This document shows positions 1 through 10,507 of a stretch of DNA of 64,000 nucleotides, piece after piece. Origin of the DNA: Microbulbifer salipaludis (GTDB taxonomy: Bacteria > Pseudomonadota > Gammaproteobacteria > Pseudomonadales > Cellvibrionaceae); assembly GCF_017303155.1 (NCBI RefSeq), contig NZ_JAEKJR010000002.1, positions 2,108,001 through 2,172,000 of the forward strand, in the 5' to 3' direction. Every line of letters begins with the position of its first letter. Position 1 is the first letter of the stretch. The translations under genes and the position numbers were made by a program. Below the pieces are notes generated by a model. The model did no database searches, was not told the origin of the DNA, and saw only the letters and a program-made list of their open reading frames with translations.

Positions 1-1
1 A

Positions 2-70
2 CCCGGTGGAAGCATCGACATCGACACCCAGCAAGACTGGCAAGCTTATGGAGAACAACTATGCAGATAA
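2..70 (+). CDS. C-terminal end of a MocA/MobA-like nucleotidyltransferase (partial)
   Basis: Only the last 22 codons are inside the window; the gene starts to the left of base 1. The visible residues contain IDIDTQQDW, which resembles the DIDTPEDW-type ending of MobA/MocA-like NTP transferases that attach CMP or GMP to molybdopterin. The stop at 68-70 overlaps the start of the next gene, an iron-sulfur subunit of a molybdenum hydroxylase. That context supports a cofactor-maturation role, since mocA-like genes commonly sit beside such enzymes. The call rests on one short motif plus context; the rest of the protein cannot be seen. Confidence 0.55.
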   Translation, partial: PGGSIDIDTQQDWQAYGEQLCR

Positions 71-555
71 CCGTTAACGGCTCCACCCACCAGCTCGATG
101 TAGACGAAGATATGCCACTACTGTGGGCATTGCGCGACGAGCTGAACATGACCGGCACTAAATTCGGCTGCGGCAAAGGGCTTTGCGGTGCCTGTACCAT
201 TCATCTCGATGGACAGGCGGTGCGCTCCTGCTTAACCCCGGTTGGCGCAGCGGTGGGGAAATCAATCACCACCATTGAGGGGCTATCCAAAGACGGCAAG
301 CACCCACTGCAAAAGGCCTGGATAGAACACGGTGTCCCCCAGTGTGGTTACTGCCAGTGCGGCCAGATCATGAGCGCCGCCGCACTACTGGCAAGAAATG
401 CCAGCCCGAGCGATACGGAAATTGACAATGCCATGAGCGGCAACCTGTGTCGCTGCGGCACCTATCCGCGCATCAAGATCGCAATAAAAAGCGCGGCCAG
501 CCAGAGCGCGGCTTTTTACAATGCCGATGACACCACCGAGGAGGCTACATCATGA
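61..555 (+). CDS. iorA: Isoquinoline 1-oxidoreductase-type small subunit, 2x[2Fe-2S] protein
   Basis: 164 aa, the usual length of the small electron-transfer subunit of xanthine-oxidase-family molybdenum hydroxylases. The N-terminal half is a plant-ferredoxin-like domain with Cys residues in [16 protein letters not shown] and a fourth Cys about 12 residues later. The C-terminal half is the all-helical [2Fe-2S] domain with CGYCQCGQ and NLCRCGTY. It passes electrons from the molybdenum subunit encoded directly downstream, whose start overlaps this stop by 4 bp (ATGA), so the two are probably translationally coupled. No FAD subunit gene follows, as expected for the IorAB type, which reduces an external acceptor such as a cytochrome. 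The real substrate is unknown; many homologues act on aldehydes or N-heterocycles. Confidence 0.85.
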   Translation: MQITVNGSTHQLDVDEDMPLLWALRDELNMTGTKFGCGKGLCGACTIHLDGQAVRSCLTPVGAAVGKSITTIEGLSKDGKHPLQKAWIEHGVPQCGYCQCGQIMSAAALLARNASPSDTEIDNAMSGNLCRCGTYPRIKIAIKSAASQSAAFYNADDTTEEATS

Positions 556-2813
556 GCCAGAAGAGCATTGAAAATGTCGATCGCCGCCGCTTCCTCAGGT
601 TAACCGGGCTCACCGCCAGCGGCCTGGTCCTCGGCGCTGCGCTGCCAAACACGCAACCGCTGTGGGCACAGAGCAGCACTGCTCACCAGGAACTCAATCT
701 GTTCGTGGGAATCAACCCGGACGATACCGTATCCATAGTCTGCCACCGCTCGGAAATGGGCCAGGGCATTCGCACCGGCCTACCCCAGGTGGTGGCGGAC
801 GAGATGGAAGCCGACTGGGCCAAGGTAAAAGTGATTCAGGGCCTGGGCGACAAGCGCTACGGCAGCCAGAACACCGATGGCTCGCGCAGCATCCGTAGGT
901 TTTACGACACCATGCGCAACATGGGTGCCAGTGCGCGCAGCATGCTCGAGTCCGCAGCGGCACAAGAGTGGCAGGTACCGGCGTCGGAATGTGCCGCCAG
1001 CAACCATACCGTCGTGCACACTCCCAGCGGCCGTAAACTGCGCTTTGGCGAGCTGGCCGAGCGCGCTGCCCAGCAGCCGGTGCCCGACGAAAGCACGCTG
1101 CGGCTAAAGAGCAGTGATCAGTTCAACTATATCGGCAAGTCGGTCAAGAACTACGATACGCCGGACATGGTGATGGGCAAGGCGAGATACGGCCAAGATG
1201 TCCAGCTCGACGACATGCTGATTGCCACCATCGAACGCAGCCCGGTTCTGGGCGGCAAGATCGCGAAGCTCGATGACCGTGCTGCGCGCAAGGTAAAAGG
1301 CGTTGTCGCCATCGAACGTCTTGAAATTGCCACCGAACCGCCGGTTTTCAACCCCCTGTCCGGGGTGGCCGTCGTTGCCCGCAACACCTGGAGCGCCCTC
1401 AAGGGGCGGGAAAAACTCGCGATTCAATGGAGTGAATCCCCGCACCAGCAACACAACAGCGCGAGCTATCTCGACACCCTGCGCTCACGGGTGCAGAAAC
1501 CCGGCAAACGGGTCACCGGTCGCGGCGACCTGGATGCCACTCTGCAAAACGCCGACCAGGTATACAAGGCGAACTACTCGGTGCCCTACCTCGCCCACGC
1601 CACCATGGAACCGCCCGCCGCGACTGCCGTGGTCAATAGCGATGGCTGCGAAGTATGGAGCTGTGTACAGGACCCACAGTCAGTCCAGCAGCATGTGGCC
1701 AATGCGCTGAAGATCAAGCCGGAGCAGGTTCGGGTCAACGTGACCCTGTTAGGTGGCGGCTTCGGGCGCAAGTCCAAGCCAGACTTTGTGATCGAGGCCG
1801 CACTGCTTGCGAAAAAACTGGGCAAACCGGTGAAGGTGGTGTGGAGCCGCGAGGACGATATCCGCCACGATTTTTACCACGCCATCAGTGCCGCGCACTT
1901 CGAGGCGGCGATGGACAAGCAGGGCAATGTCACCGGCTGGCTACAGCGCACGGCCTTCCCGTCGATTTCCGGAACCTTCAGCGCCGGCGTTGAGCACCCC
2001 TCCTCCGGCGAGCTGGATCTCGGCTTCACCGACCTACCCTATAACATCGAGCATTACCGCACCGAAACCGCCCCAGCGGAATATCACACCCGCATTGGGT
2101 GGCTGCGCTCGGTGTGCAATATTCAGAACGCGTTTGGCGTGTGCAGTTTCGCCGACGAACTGGCGCACACCGCAGGTAAAGCACCCGATACTTTCCTGAT
2201 GCAATTGATTGGCCCGGATCGCCTGGACGATCCCAGCGAAGGTGAATACAAATACGGAAATTACGGCGAACCACTAGAAAAATTCCCCCTGGATACGGCG
2301 CGCCTCAAGCATGTACTGCAGCGCGCGGCAAAGAAAGCCCGGCTGACTCCGCGATCTGCACAAGCGGATGATAGCGGCGAAGCCTGGGGTATCGCGGTGC
2401 ACCGCAGCTTCCTGTCCTATGTCGCCGTTGCCAGCAAAGTGCGTGTGACAGGAGATAAACTTGAGGTACTGGAAATGCACTGCTGTGCGGATGTGGGGCT
2501 GGCCGTGAACCCGGACCGTGTTGTATCGCAAATGGAGGGCTCAATGATTTTCGCCCTGAGCCTCGCTTTAATGGGAGAAATCACCATGCAGGATGGGGCC
2601 GTCAATAACGGTAATTTTGACAGCTACCCCCTGCTGCGTATCAACCAGAGCCCGAACATCACCGTGGATATCGTCGAATCCACGGCAGCACCCGCCGGGG
2701 TTGGCGAGCCGGGCGTACCGCCGGTAGCGCCCAGCATTGCCAACGCGATTTTTGCCGCGAGTGGCCAGCGGATCCGGGACCTTCCGATCAACAAGCACCT
2801 GACTCTCGCCTGA
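552..2813 (+). CDS. iorB: Isoquinoline 1-oxidoreductase-type large subunit, Tat-exported molybdopterin hydroxylase
   Basis: 753 aa. The N-terminus carries a twin-arginine signal (RRRFLRLTG then a hydrophobic stretch ending near LWAQSS), so the mature enzyme should be periplasmic. Two aldehyde-oxidase/xanthine-dehydrogenase-type molybdopterin-binding regions follow. [12 protein letters not shown] near residue 400 is the cofactor-binding loop, and GVGEPGVPP near residue 720 holds the Glu corresponding to the catalytic base of this family. The small subunit has no signal and would have to be carried across with this one by Tat. Together they form an IorAB-like dehydrogenase. The substrate cannot be read from sequence; quinoline-type heterocycles and aldehydes are both possible. 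A terminator-like hairpin follows at 2846-2870. Confidence 0.85.
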   Translation: MSQKSIENVDRRRFLRLTGLTASGLVLGAALPNTQPLWAQSSTAHQELNLFVGINPDDTVSIVCHRSEMGQGIRTGLPQVVADEMEADWAKVKVIQGLGDKRYGSQNTDGSRSIRRFYDTMRNMGASARSMLESAAAQEWQVPASECAASNHTVVHTPSGRKLRFGELAERAAQQPVPDESTLRLKSSDQFNYIGKSVKNYDTPDMVMGKARYGQDVQLDDMLIATIERSPVLGGKIAKLDDRAARKVKGVVAIERLEIATEPPVFNPLSGVAVVARNTWSALKGREKLAIQWSESPHQQHNSASYLDTLRSRVQKPGKRVTGRGDLDATLQNADQVYKANYSVPYLAHATMEPPAATAVVNSDGCEVWSCVQDPQSVQQHVANALKIKPEQVRVNVTLLGGGFGRKSKPDFVIEAALLAKKLGKPVKVVWSREDDIRHDFYHAISAAHFEAAMDKQGNVTGWLQRTAFPSISGTFSAGVEHPSSGELDLGFTDLPYNIEHYRTETAPAEYHTRIGWLRSVCNIQNAFGVCSFADELAHTAGKAPDTFLMQLIGPDRLDDPSEGEYKYGNYGEPLEKFPLDTARLKHVLQRAAKKARLTPRSAQADDSGEAWGIAVHRSFLSYVAVASKVRVTGDKLEVLEMHCCADVGLAVNPDRVVSQMEGSMIFALSLALMGEITMQDGAVNNGNFDSYPLLRINQSPNITVDIVESTAAPAGVGEPGVPPVAPSIANAIFAASGQRIRDLPINKHLTLA

Positions 2814-2845
2814 CCACTGGCGTAAAACCAATACTCGCCACAAAA

Positions 2846-2870
2846 AAGCCCGCCATTCTGGCGGGCTTTG
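2846..2870 (-). terminator. Intrinsic terminator between convergent iorB and carbonic anhydrase genes
   Basis: A 9-bp perfect stem (AAGCCCGCC / GGCGGGCTT) with a 5-nt loop. Read on the minus strand the stem runs into six T, giving a good terminator for the carbonic anhydrase transcript. On the plus strand only three T follow, so termination of iorB is weaker. Confidence 0.8.
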
Positions 2871-2919
2871 CATGGAAACCATTGGGTGAGAACGCCAGGC
2901 ATTGCAGGCGTTACTATCG

Positions 2920-3660
2920 TCAGGCGAGCATTTCCAATCGACCATCGCTCAGGTGATACATAGCGCCAACCATTTTTATCTTGCCCTCTTTCTCCAGCTT
3001 CGACAGCACGGCGCTCTGAGTGCGAATTTGTTTGATCGAACGACGCACATTGTTGGCGGCCACAAGGTCCACAAAGGCCTCGTTCTTGCTACTGCGGTCA
3101 CCCTCGTAGTCAGTCGTTTTTACCGCCGGCTGGATTTGATCCAGCAAACCGGTCAGCTTGCCCAGCTTCACATTGTCGATGGCACCTTTCACGGCGCCAC
3201 ACGCGGTATGCCCCATCACCAGAATCACTTTTGATCCCGCTGCGGCACAGGCAAACTCCAGGCTGCCGATAATGTCATCGTTGCAGATATTCCCGGCAAC
3301 GCGGGCGTTAAAGGATTCGCCCAGTCCCATATCCAGCAAAATTTCCGCCGGCGTCCGCGAGTCGATGCAGCTCAGAATGGCCGCCGCGGGGTACTGCCCT
3401 GTGGCACTGGCACGTTTTTGCGCCAGGTAATCGTGCTGCTCCATCTTGCCGGAGCGAAAGCGTTCATTGCCCTCCTTCAGCATCGCAATCACATCGTCCG
3501 GGCTCATGGCGTCACGCTCTTTCTTTGTAAGCGCTGCCGCGAAACTCACGCCAGAAAAACTCATAAGGCCGGTACCTGCAGCCAAACTGGCTGCACCGAC
3601 GGCCAACGCGGTTTTCATGGCCTGACGGCGGCTAGTACAGGAATGGGGTTTATTGCTCAT
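2920..3660 (-). CDS. Exported beta-class carbonic anhydrase
   Basis: 246 aa. It interconverts CO2 and bicarbonate. The zinc site is intact: Cys98 and Asp100 in CIDSR, then His151 and Cys154 in GHTACGAVKGA. The N-terminus has a Tat-like signal (SRRQAMKTALAVGAASLAAG), so the enzyme should act in the periplasm; many beta-class enzymes are cytosolic, but Tat-exported ones occur in proteobacteria. It is a single gene with a terminator just past its end. It is convergent with the molybdenum hydroxylase and separated by 205 bp from the next minus-strand gene. Confidence 0.88.
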   Translation of the reverse strand: MSNKPHSCTSRRQAMKTALAVGAASLAAGTGLMSFSGVSFAAALTKKERDAMSPDDVIAMLKEGNERFRSGKMEQHDYLAQKRASATGQYPAAAILSCIDSRTPAEILLDMGLGESFNARVAGNICNDDIIGSLEFACAAAGSKVILVMGHTACGAVKGAIDNVKLGKLTGLLDQIQPAVKTTDYEGDRSSKNEAFVDLVAANNVRRSIKQIRTQSAVLSKLEKEGKIKMVGAMYHLSDGRLEMLA

Positions 3661-3865
3661 GGGATTATCTACCTGCTCCAGGTTAAAGGTTTACGCGGCT
3701 TCGAAACCAATCAGATGGCTTTAGCGTCGTCGCATCGAGCCTGTAAATCAGTCTAGACAATCCCGGTACCGGCACTGCCACCAGATGGCGTAAGTGCACA
3801 GCATTGAGGGTAAACAGGGGCGTTCTTTTTATTCAGGGGGGGAGGCGCAGGTTTGGCAGGGACAA

Positions 3866-4297
3866 CTAACTGAACACAGCGGACTGCTGCAGGAAAACCA
3901 CAGACACGTAGCGCAGGCCCTTGCCTATTCCCACCAGCAAAATAAACAGCCACAAGCGCACCCGCATGATGCCGGCGATCAGGGTCAGCGCATCGCCACC
4001 TACCGGCATCCACGCCAGCAACAGGCTCCAGAAGCCATAGCGTTGGAACCACGCCTGCGCCCTGGCAATCTGCTTGTGGGAAAAATAAAACCAGCGCCGA
4101 TCCTGAAAGTGCAGCAGGTAGCGCCCCAATACCCAGTTCACCACCGCACCCAGAGTATTACCCAGAGTGGCCACCGCAACCAGTAGTAGCGGATCGCCAC
4201 CATCGCGCAGCATTGCAAACAGCACGACCTCGGAATAGAAAGGCAGAATGGTTGCAGCGAGAAATGCAGACGCAAACAGAACCAGATAGCTGATCAC
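3866..4297 (-). CDS. yqaA: YqaA-family small membrane protein (DedA/SNARE-associated superfamily)
   Basis: About 143 aa with a GTG start at 4297 that overlaps the TGA of the upstream gene (GTGA), so it is coupled to it; an upstream in-frame start would sit deep inside that gene. The N-terminus ISYLVLFASAFLAATILPFYSEVVLFAML and the central GNTLGAVVNWVLGRYL match the YqaA/DedA-like pattern, with the acidic residue after a Pro in the first membrane segment and about four membrane spans in all. DedA-superfamily proteins are linked to lipid flipping and envelope homeostasis; no specific role is known for YqaA. Its place as third gene behind an amidoligase and a C26 amidotransferase suggests an envelope-related job for the operon. 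Confidence 0.8.
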   Translation of the reverse strand: MISYLVLFASAFLAATILPFYSEVVLFAMLRDGGDPLLLVAVATLGNTLGAVVNWVLGRYLLHFQDRRWFYFSHKQIARAQAWFQRYGFWSLLLAWMPVGGDALTLIAGIMRVRLWLFILLVGIGKGLRYVSVVFLQQSAVFS

Positions 4298-4959
4298 TTC
4301 GCTGCCTGCTTTTTCAGCCAGCGAAACAGGGCAAATTGGGCTGGCAAATAGAAAAGATATTCGGGATGCCATTGCACACCGATAATTGGGCGTCCGCTAT
4401 CGCTTTCCACCGCCTGAGTAAACTCGTCAAGGTCGCGCCCCACTACCCGCAGGCCTTTGCCCAGACGCTTGATCGCCTGGTGGTGCAGACTGTTAACCCG
4501 CAGTTTACGCCTTGAGAGCTGCGCCAGGGTTGAGTCCGGCTGTACGAATACCTGCTTGGTTGGCAACAGGCCGGGACGATTGTACGTGCGGCGACGTAGG
4601 TTGCGGATATCGCTGTGTAGATCCCCCCCAAGCACGACATTGATCAGCTGCGCGCCGCGGCAGATACCCAGCAGCGGCAGCCGCTGCTCCAGGGCAGTGT
4701 TGATCCAGTGTATTTCCAACTGGTCGCGCTCAGGATCGGACTTCACTTTTTCCCGCAGGTCACCGTGATAGTGCTCGGGACTGATATCGTCACCGCCTCC
4801 GATCACCAGCCCTTGCAGGGGCTTGCCCGAGGGCTTGTGTCGCACACTGATCCGTTCCGGCGTGGCGCCCGCCAGCCACAGCGCTGCGGCAGTGCACCAC
4901 CAACCCGGCGACCAGCGCCGCGCGGTCCCCGTTACACCAATGCGTGGTCGTTCAGCCAT
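4294..4959 (-). CDS. Peptidase C26 family glutamine-amidotransferase-like hydrolase (PuuD-like)
   Basis: 221 aa, class I glutamine-amidotransferase fold. The nucleophile Cys100 is in LLGICRGAQ, and His198 and Glu200 are in VQWHPEYL, completing the triad. GGGDDISPEHY near residue 55 and NSLHHQAI near residue 157 are hallmarks of the gamma-glutamyl-gamma-aminobutyrate hydrolase family, which cuts gamma-glutamyl amide bonds. The start overlaps the upstream amidoligase gene by 28 bp and the end overlaps the YqaA gene by 4 bp. A ligase that makes an amide next to a hydrolase that cuts gamma-glutamyl amides suggests the two act on the same bond or product. It is not obviously part of the putrescine pathway, since no puu genes are near. 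Confidence 0.82.
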   Translation of the reverse strand: MAERPRIGVTGTARRWSPGWWCTAAALWLAGATPERISVRHKPSGKPLQGLVIGGGDDISPEHYHGDLREKVKSDPERDQLEIHWINTALEQRLPLLGICRGAQLINVVLGGDLHSDIRNLRRRTYNRPGLLPTKQVFVQPDSTLAQLSRRKLRVNSLHHQAIKRLGKGLRVVGRDLDEFTQAVESDSGRPIIGVQWHPEYLFYLPAQFALFRWLKKQAAK

Positions 4960-5918
4960 TGCTCGACAAATTCAGTCCATTGGTTGCGATTGACACCCAG
5001 TATTGGCTGGCTCCGCGCCAGAAACGCCTCGCCCAGTTGTGCCTGTAGCTCTGGCTGCGCCGCCAGAGCTTCCACCGCACACCAGGTATTCCAGCTGCTG
5101 GCCAGCGACCAATCGGGCTTTTCTATCTGGCAGTTGGGCAGGCGATAGTGGAATGCCGGACGCGGCTTGATGCGCGGATCATCCACCGCACGACGCACCC
5201 GCGTCTCATCGATTTCCGCCAGCAAAGGCAACAGATCAAGAGCGCGATTACGCGATGCATTGTATTGCAGGTAATCGGAGAAAATATCATCCATCGACGG
5301 CTGTTTTTGCTCACACAACAGACGCACATAAGCCTCTGGATACAGGTCAATGTAGGGACTTGCCCGCCGGGCAATATCGACTTTGTGCGCATCCACCAAC
5401 CACCATTGCAGCAATGCAAAAGCGCGCAGGTAGCCGAACAGCGTTTCCGCGTCCAGCCGCGGGATCTCCGCGTTGATGTGCACACCGTAAGCCGCAATCA
5501 ATGATTCTTCCGTGCCACGCGCACCGGCATCGCGCAGCGCAGGCACCAGCGCTTGCAACATGGGCAGCCGATCGAGCGGCAGTGGTGGGCAGACCACTTC
5601 AATGGGAACCACCAGCGCAGCCACCTGGCCCAACAGGTCGAGCCAACTTTCACCGCCCTCTTTGGCGCCGCTCTCAGACGCGTGGCGCTTGAGAAAATCC
5701 CAATCGATTTCGATATTGAAGCGGCCCTGCGCGTGATGCAGGGACATTTCTGCCGCCGAGTCTTGTTGCAGCTCGCCGCCCAGAGCTTGCGCTACTGCAT
5801 TGGCGGCGGCTTGCAAAGTCAGGCCAGAAAATTCCAATTCGAACCCTACTCGCCGCGGGTTACCGGACGCGGTTTCCCGCACCGGGGGCATGTTAAACGC
5901 GGGCTCCTCTGTACTCAT
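4932..5918 (-). CDS. Amidoligase-family protein (COOH-NH2 ligase superfamily)
   Basis: 328 aa from the ATG at 5918, chosen because GGGGGAG sits about 7 nt upstream; an upstream in-frame start at 6017 lacks this. VGFELEFSG near the N-terminus, IEIDWDF, then VVCPPLPL and YGVHINAEIP follow the glutamine-synthetase-like fold signature of the putative amidoligase family (Amidoligase_2), whose members are predicted to join a carboxylate to an amine with ATP. ASPYIDLYPEAYVRLL and NRALDLLPLL are further conserved-looking blocks. It heads an operon with a C26 amidotransferase-like hydrolase and a YqaA membrane protein. The substrates are unknown; peptide-like or polyamine conjugates are the usual suggestion for the family. 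Confidence 0.82.
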   Translation of the reverse strand: MSTEEPAFNMPPVRETASGNPRRVGFELEFSGLTLQAAANAVAQALGGELQQDSAAEMSLHHAQGRFNIEIDWDFLKRHASESGAKEGGESWLDLLGQVAALVVPIEVVCPPLPLDRLPMLQALVPALRDAGARGTEESLIAAYGVHINAEIPRLDAETLFGYLRAFALLQWWLVDAHKVDIARRASPYIDLYPEAYVRLLCEQKQPSMDDIFSDYLQYNASRNRALDLLPLLAEIDETRVRRAVDDPRIKPRPAFHYRLPNCQIEKPDWSLASSWNTWCAVEALAAQPELQAQLGEAFLARSQPILGVNRNQWTEFVEQWLNDHALV

Positions 5919-6046
5919 CGCTACTCCCCCAAACTGTGGTTGCGATCGTATCTGAAGTATTACCCTAACATGTGCCACTGCCCGATGTCGCATGACCGGC
6001 ACACTGCGAACCAACACCGAACCGCTTCAGTATCCCGCCACACAAA

Positions 6047-6073
6047 AAAAAGCCCCGGCAAACCGGGGCTTTT
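6047..6073 (-). terminator. Intrinsic terminator of purL
   Basis: A GC-rich stem (AGCCCCGG / CCGGGGCT) with a 3-nt loop, flanked by A- and T-runs. On the minus strand it ends in eight T, right after the purL stop at 6098. Confidence 0.9.
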
Positions 6074-6097
6074 CATCACTTGCGCGAAGCCTGTCGA

Positions 6098-9000
6098 TTA
6101 GTCGACAAACACCCGCGCATTGCGGAACAAGCGCATCCAGCCGGAGTCCTCTTGCCAGTCGTCCGGGTGCCAGCTGTTGCTGACCGCACGGGCGACACGT
6201 TCCGGGTGCGGCATCATGATGGTGACGCGGCCGTCTTCGGAACACAGGGAGGTAATACCGTTCACCGAGCCATTGGGGTTGGCCGGGTACGTCTCGGTAA
6301 TCTGCTGCTTGTTGTTCAGGTAGCGCATGGCGATGGTGCCGGACTGCTCGCAGTCTTCCAGCTGCTGCTGGCTGGCGAACTCCACACGACCTTCGCCGTG
6401 CGCAACGGCCACCGGCATGTAGGAACCAGCCATGCCCTTGAACAGCACCGACGGAGAGTCTTCCACGCCCACCAGCGCGAAGCGCGCTTCGTACTGCTCA
6501 GACAGGTTGCGCACAAAGCGCGGCCAGTGGTCGGCTCCCGGGATCAGTTCCTTGATCACGGAAAACATCTGACAACCATTACACACGCCGAGACCGAAAG
6601 TGTCCTTGCGATTGAAGAAGCCTTCGAACTGGTCGCGCGCGCGATCGTTGAACAGGATGGTCTTGGCCCAGCCTTCGCCGGCACCCAGTACATCACCGTA
6701 GGAGAAGCCGCCGCAGCCGACCAGGCCCTTGAACTGATCCAGTTCTACGCGACCGGACAGGATATCGCTCATGTGCACGTCGACGGCGTTGAAACCGGCG
6801 CGGTGGAAGGAGTGTGCCATTTCCACCTGGCTATTGACGCCCTGCTCGCGCAGGATAGCAATTTTCGGGCGTACACCTTTTTTGATGTAGGGCGCCGCGA
6901 TGTCTTCGTTGATGTCGTAAGACAGCTTCACCGACAGGCCCGGATCTTCCTTGGCGCTCTTGGCGATCGCATCGAATTCCTGCTTGGCACAGTCGGCGTT
7001 GTCGCGCAGGGACTGAATGCGATAGCTGGTTTCAGACCAGATTTGCTGCAACTCGGCACGGCTGCGGCTGAAAATCTCTTTTTCTTCGCGCAGGATGCGC
7101 AGCTGTTCGTCTTCGTTGAGCGAACCAATTCGGTGGGCGGGAACACCAACGGACGCAAAGCGCATTGCCAGCATATCCGCATCGGCAGCGGGTACCTGCA
7201 ATACCGCACCCAGCTCTTCATTGAACAGCGCAGCGATGGGGTCGTCACCCAGGTCGAAGATTTCCACATCAACGCCCACGCGACCGGCAAAGCTCATCTC
7301 CGCCAGGGTAGCGAAGAGACCACCGTCGGAGCGGTCGTGGTAGGCGATGACTTTTTCTTCTTCCAGCAATTCCTGCATTACATCGAAGAAGCCTTTCAGG
7401 CGCTTGGCGTCGTCGAGGTCTGCGGGGACATCGCCGAGCTGGCTGTAAACCTGCGCCAGGCAGGAGCCGCCCATGCGGTTCTTACCAACACCCAGGTCCA
7501 CCAGCAGCAGTTCGCTCTCGCCCTTCTTCATCTTGCGCAGCTGCGGAGTGACCACCTTGCGCACATCGCTGACCGGGCTGAACGCGGAAATCACCAGCGA
7601 CATCGGCGCGGTCACCGCCTTGTCGACACCGCCATCATTCCATGCGGTGCGCATGGACATGGAGTCTTTGCCCACCGGGATGGTAATGCCCAGCTCCGGG
7701 CACAGCTCCATGCCCACCGCTTCCACGGTGCGGTAGAGCTTTTCCTCTTCGCCCGGGTGGCCGGCGGCACACATCCAGTTGGCGGAGAGCTTGATATCCG
7801 ACAGTTTTTTGATCGGCGCCGAGGCGATGTTAGTAATCGCCTCACCCACCGCCAGACGACCGGAAGCCGGAGCATCCAGCAGTGCCACCGGGGTGCGCTC
7901 ACCCATGGACATGGCTTCACCGGCGGTGCTGTCATAGGCCACGGTGGTTACGGCACAGTCGGCCACCGGCACCTGCCAGGGGCCGACCATCTGATCGCGG
8001 GAAACCTGGCCGGTTACGGTGCGGTCGCCAATGGTGATCAGGAAGCTCTTGCTCGCCACGGTGGGCAGGCGCAGTACGCGTTCTGCGGCCTCGTTCAGGT
8101 CGATGCTGCTGGTATCAAACGCGCTGGTCTCAGGTTCGCGCTTCTCGGCTACCCGGTGCATCTTCGGCGGCTTGCCGAACAGCACGGACATGGGCAGGTC
8201 CACTGGCTTGGCATCGAACTGCTTGTCGTTCAGGGTCAGGTGCTTTTCATTGGTGGCTTCGCCCACCACCGCAAACGGCGCGCGCTCGCGTTCGCAGATT
8301 TTCTCGAAACGCGCCAGGTCCTCTGGCATCACCGCCAGTACGTAGCGCTCCTGGGATTCGTTGCACCAGATTTCCAGAGGGCTCATGCCCGGCTCGTCCG
8401 AAGGCACGTTGCGCAGCTCGAAGTTGCCACCGGTACCGCCGTCTTTGACCAGCTCCGGGAAGGCATTGGACAGGCCGCCGGCGCCCACATCGTGAATAAA
8501 CGCAATCGGGTTCTTGTCACCCTGCTGCCAGCACTGGTCAATAACCTCTTGGCAGCGACGCTCGATTTCCGGGTTCTGGCGCTGTACCGAGGCAAAGTCC
8601 AGGTCTTCGGAGCTGGAACCGCTGGCCATACTGGAGGCGGCACCGCCACCGAGGCCAATCAGCATCGCCGGACCACCCAGCACAATCAGCTTGGCGCCGG
8701 CCTTGAATTCGGGCTTGTCCACGTGCTCTTCGCGGATGTTGCCGTAGCCACCGGCGAGCATGATCGGCTTGTGGTAACCGCGGCGCTCGCCATCAAAGTC
8801 TTCTTCGAAGGTACGGAAATAACCGCAGATGTTCGGGCGACCGAACTCGTTGTTAAACGCCGCGCCGCCAATGGGGCCTTCGATCATGATGTCCAGCGCG
8901 GTCACGATGCGCTCGGGCTTGCCGTAGTTCACTTCCCACGGCTGCAGGGCGCCAGGAATCTGCAGGTTGGATACGGTAAAGCCGGTCAGCCCCACTTTGG

Positions 9001-9976
9001 GCTTGGAGCCACGGCCCACGGCGCCCTCGTCGCGGATTTCACCGCCGGCACCGGTGCCCGCACCAGAGAAGGGTGCAATGGCTGTCGGGTGGTTGTGGGT
9101 TTCCACCTTCATCAACAGGTGGATCGCCTCGTGGCTGAAGCCATATTCCTTGGTGACCGGATCCGGGTAGAAGCGGCCTGCTTCGTGGCCGACCACCACC
9201 GCCGCGTTGTCCGCGTAGGCCGAGAGGACGTCTTCACCGCCCTTTTGATAGGTGTTCTTGATCATGCCGAACAGGGAGTTGGGCATGTCTTCGCCATCGA
9301 TGGTCCAGCTGGCGTTGAAGATCTTGTGGCGACAGTGCTCGGAGTTCGCCTGGGCGAACATCATCAGCTCGACATCGGTGGGATTGCGCTCCAGCTCTTC
9401 AAAGCTGGTGAGCAGGTAATCAATTTCATCGTCCGCCAGAGCCAGGCCGAGGCTCACGTTGGCCGCCTGCAGCGCACTGCGGCCGCCTTCGAGCACATCC
9501 ACACGGCCCATCTGGCGGGCCTCTTCCACCACAAACAGCTGCTCGGCCTGCTCCATCTCGGAGAAGACACTCTCAACCATGCGGTCGTGCAACAGGGCCA
9601 CCAGATCGCTCCGTTCAGCCTCGGTTAAGTTGACCCCGGTAATGTAGTAGGCGACACCCCGCTCAAGGCGATGTATATGCGTCAGACCCGCGTTGTGCGC
9701 GATGTCGGTCGCCTTGGAGGACCAGGGCGAAATGGTGCCGGGGCGCGGTACCACGAGGATCAGCTCGCCTTCCGGCTGATGCTTCTCTTCGGTAGGACCG
9801 TACTGCAGCAGGCGCTCCAGAAGAGCCTGGTCCTTTTTGCCCAGCGTGTCGCTGTCGGCAAAGTGCACAAACTCGGCGTACACATCTGCAATCGCTGGCT
9901 GCAGGGCGCGGAGCTGGGTGAGGAGTTTTTGATGGCGAAATTTCGACAGTGCGGGAGCACCACGCAGAACTAGCAT
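6098..9976 (-). CDS. purL: Phosphoribosylformylglycinamidine synthase
   Basis: 1292 aa from the ATG at 9976 (GAGG upstream), matching the roughly 1295 aa of the single-chain gammaproteobacterial enzyme. It makes FGAM from FGAR, ATP and glutamine, the fourth step of purine synthesis. The N-terminal domain starts [14 protein letters not shown]. The central ATP-binding halves show GGGAASSM and [15 protein letters not shown]. The C-terminal glutaminase domain has the nucleophile in [10 protein letters not shown] and the catalytic His and Glu in MMPHPER. It is a monocistronic minus-strand gene with a strong terminator. purM and purN lie about 28 kb away in the window. Confidence 0.97.
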   Translation of the reverse strand: MLVLRGAPALSKFRHQKLLTQLRALQPAIADVYAEFVHFADSDTLGKKDQALLERLLQYGPTEEKHQPEGELILVVPRPGTISPWSSKATDIAHNAGLTHIHRLERGVAYYITGVNLTEAERSDLVALLHDRMVESVFSEMEQAEQLFVVEEARQMGRVDVLEGGRSALQAANVSLGLALADDEIDYLLTSFEELERNPTDVELMMFAQANSEHCRHKIFNASWTIDGEDMPNSLFGMIKNTYQKGGEDVLSAYADNAAVVVGHEAGRFYPDPVTKEYGFSHEAIHLLMKVETHNHPTAIAPFSGAGTGAGGEIRDEGAVGRGSKPKVGLTGFTVSNLQIPGALQPWEVNYGKPERIVTALDIMIEGPIGGAAFNNEFGRPNICGYFRTFEEDFDGERRGYHKPIMLAGGYGNIREEHVDKPEFKAGAKLIVLGGPAMLIGLGGGAASSMASGSSSEDLDFASVQRQNPEIERRCQEVIDQCWQQGDKNPIAFIHDVGAGGLSNAFPELVKDGGTGGNFELRNVPSDEPGMSPLEIWCNESQERYVLAVMPEDLARFEKICERERAPFAVVGEATNEKHLTLNDKQFDAKPVDLPMSVLFGKPPKMHRVAEKREPETSAFDTSSIDLNEAAERVLRLPTVASKSFLITIGDRTVTGQVSRDQMVGPWQVPVADCAVTTVAYDSTAGEAMSMGERTPVALLDAPASGRLAVGEAITNIASAPIKKLSDIKLSANWMCAAGHPGEEEKLYRTVEAVGMELCPELGITIPVGKDSMSMRTAWNDGGVDKAVTAPMSLVISAFSPVSDVRKVVTPQLRKMKKGESELLLVDLGVGKNRMGGSCLAQVYSQLGDVPADLDDAKRLKGFFDVMQELLEEEKVIAYHDRSDGGLFATLAEMSFAGRVGVDVEIFDLGDDPIAALFNEELGAVLQVPAADADMLAMRFASVGVPAHRIGSLNEDEQLRILREEKEIFSRSRAELQQIWSETSYRIQSLRDNADCAKQEFDAIAKSAKEDPGLSVKLSYDINEDIAAPYIKKGVRPKIAILREQGVNSQVEMAHSFHRAGFNAVDVHMSDILSGRVELDQFKGLVGCGGFSYGDVLGAGEGWAKTILFNDRARDQFEGFFNRKDTFGLGVCNGCQMFSVIKELIPGADHWPRFVRNLSEQYEARFALVGVEDSPSVLFKGMAGSYMPVAVAHGEGRVEFASQQQLEDCEQSGTIAMRYLNNKQQITETYPANPNGSVNGITSLCSEDGRVTIMMPHPERVARAVSNSWHPDDWQEDSGWMRLFRNARVFVD

Positions 9977-10507
9977 CGCGGGATTTGGCCTCTTGTCTGG
10001 ATTTGAGCGCCTGCGGGCGGAAATATCTGGGTTACGAAGACGTTGCCACACAGGTACACCGGGTATCGGAGCGCGCGCATTGTACCCGAAGCACCGCCGC
10101 TCCAACACTGCCCCGCGCCATCTATTGACGGTTCTGCAACAGTAAAGTTGACCACCGCCGTCACGACCACCATACGCAGCCACCAGAACACAATCTCTGG
10201 CGCCTGCGGCTTCCCGAGATTGGCGCCACAGCCCCTGTTGCGGGCGCGAACTACTACACTTGATAGGTCAAGACAAGCCGATTGGTCACAAAGTGAAACC
10301 ACTGTTTTAGCGCCTATTGGTCAGCGCACCGTGGTTTGAGGTAAAATTGCCGCGCTTTTGACCCGAGCCTGCGCAAATAATAGACAGCAGGCTTTGCGTG
10401 CGGGCGGCAAAGGAGCCGCCGCCCGCAGGAAATGGTGCTCTGGCGCGGGGTTTCCCCACGCGGCGAGCGCCCAAAATAAAGCAAGAACGGACGCAAGGGG
10501 ACAACCT
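9977..10507. other. Intergenic region between divergent purL and mltF
   Basis: 531 bp with no convincing gene. It should hold both promoters. A TAAAAT hexamer at 10342-10347 is a possible -10 box for mltF, but I see no good -35 at the right distance. No PurR-box match was identified with confidence. Confidence 0.4.

Noticed and set aside
6080..9628. Very long open frame on the plus strand opposite purL
   Set aside because: It mirrors the purL codons. PurL is recognised along its full length on the minus strand, and the plus-strand frame has no family features or start signal.
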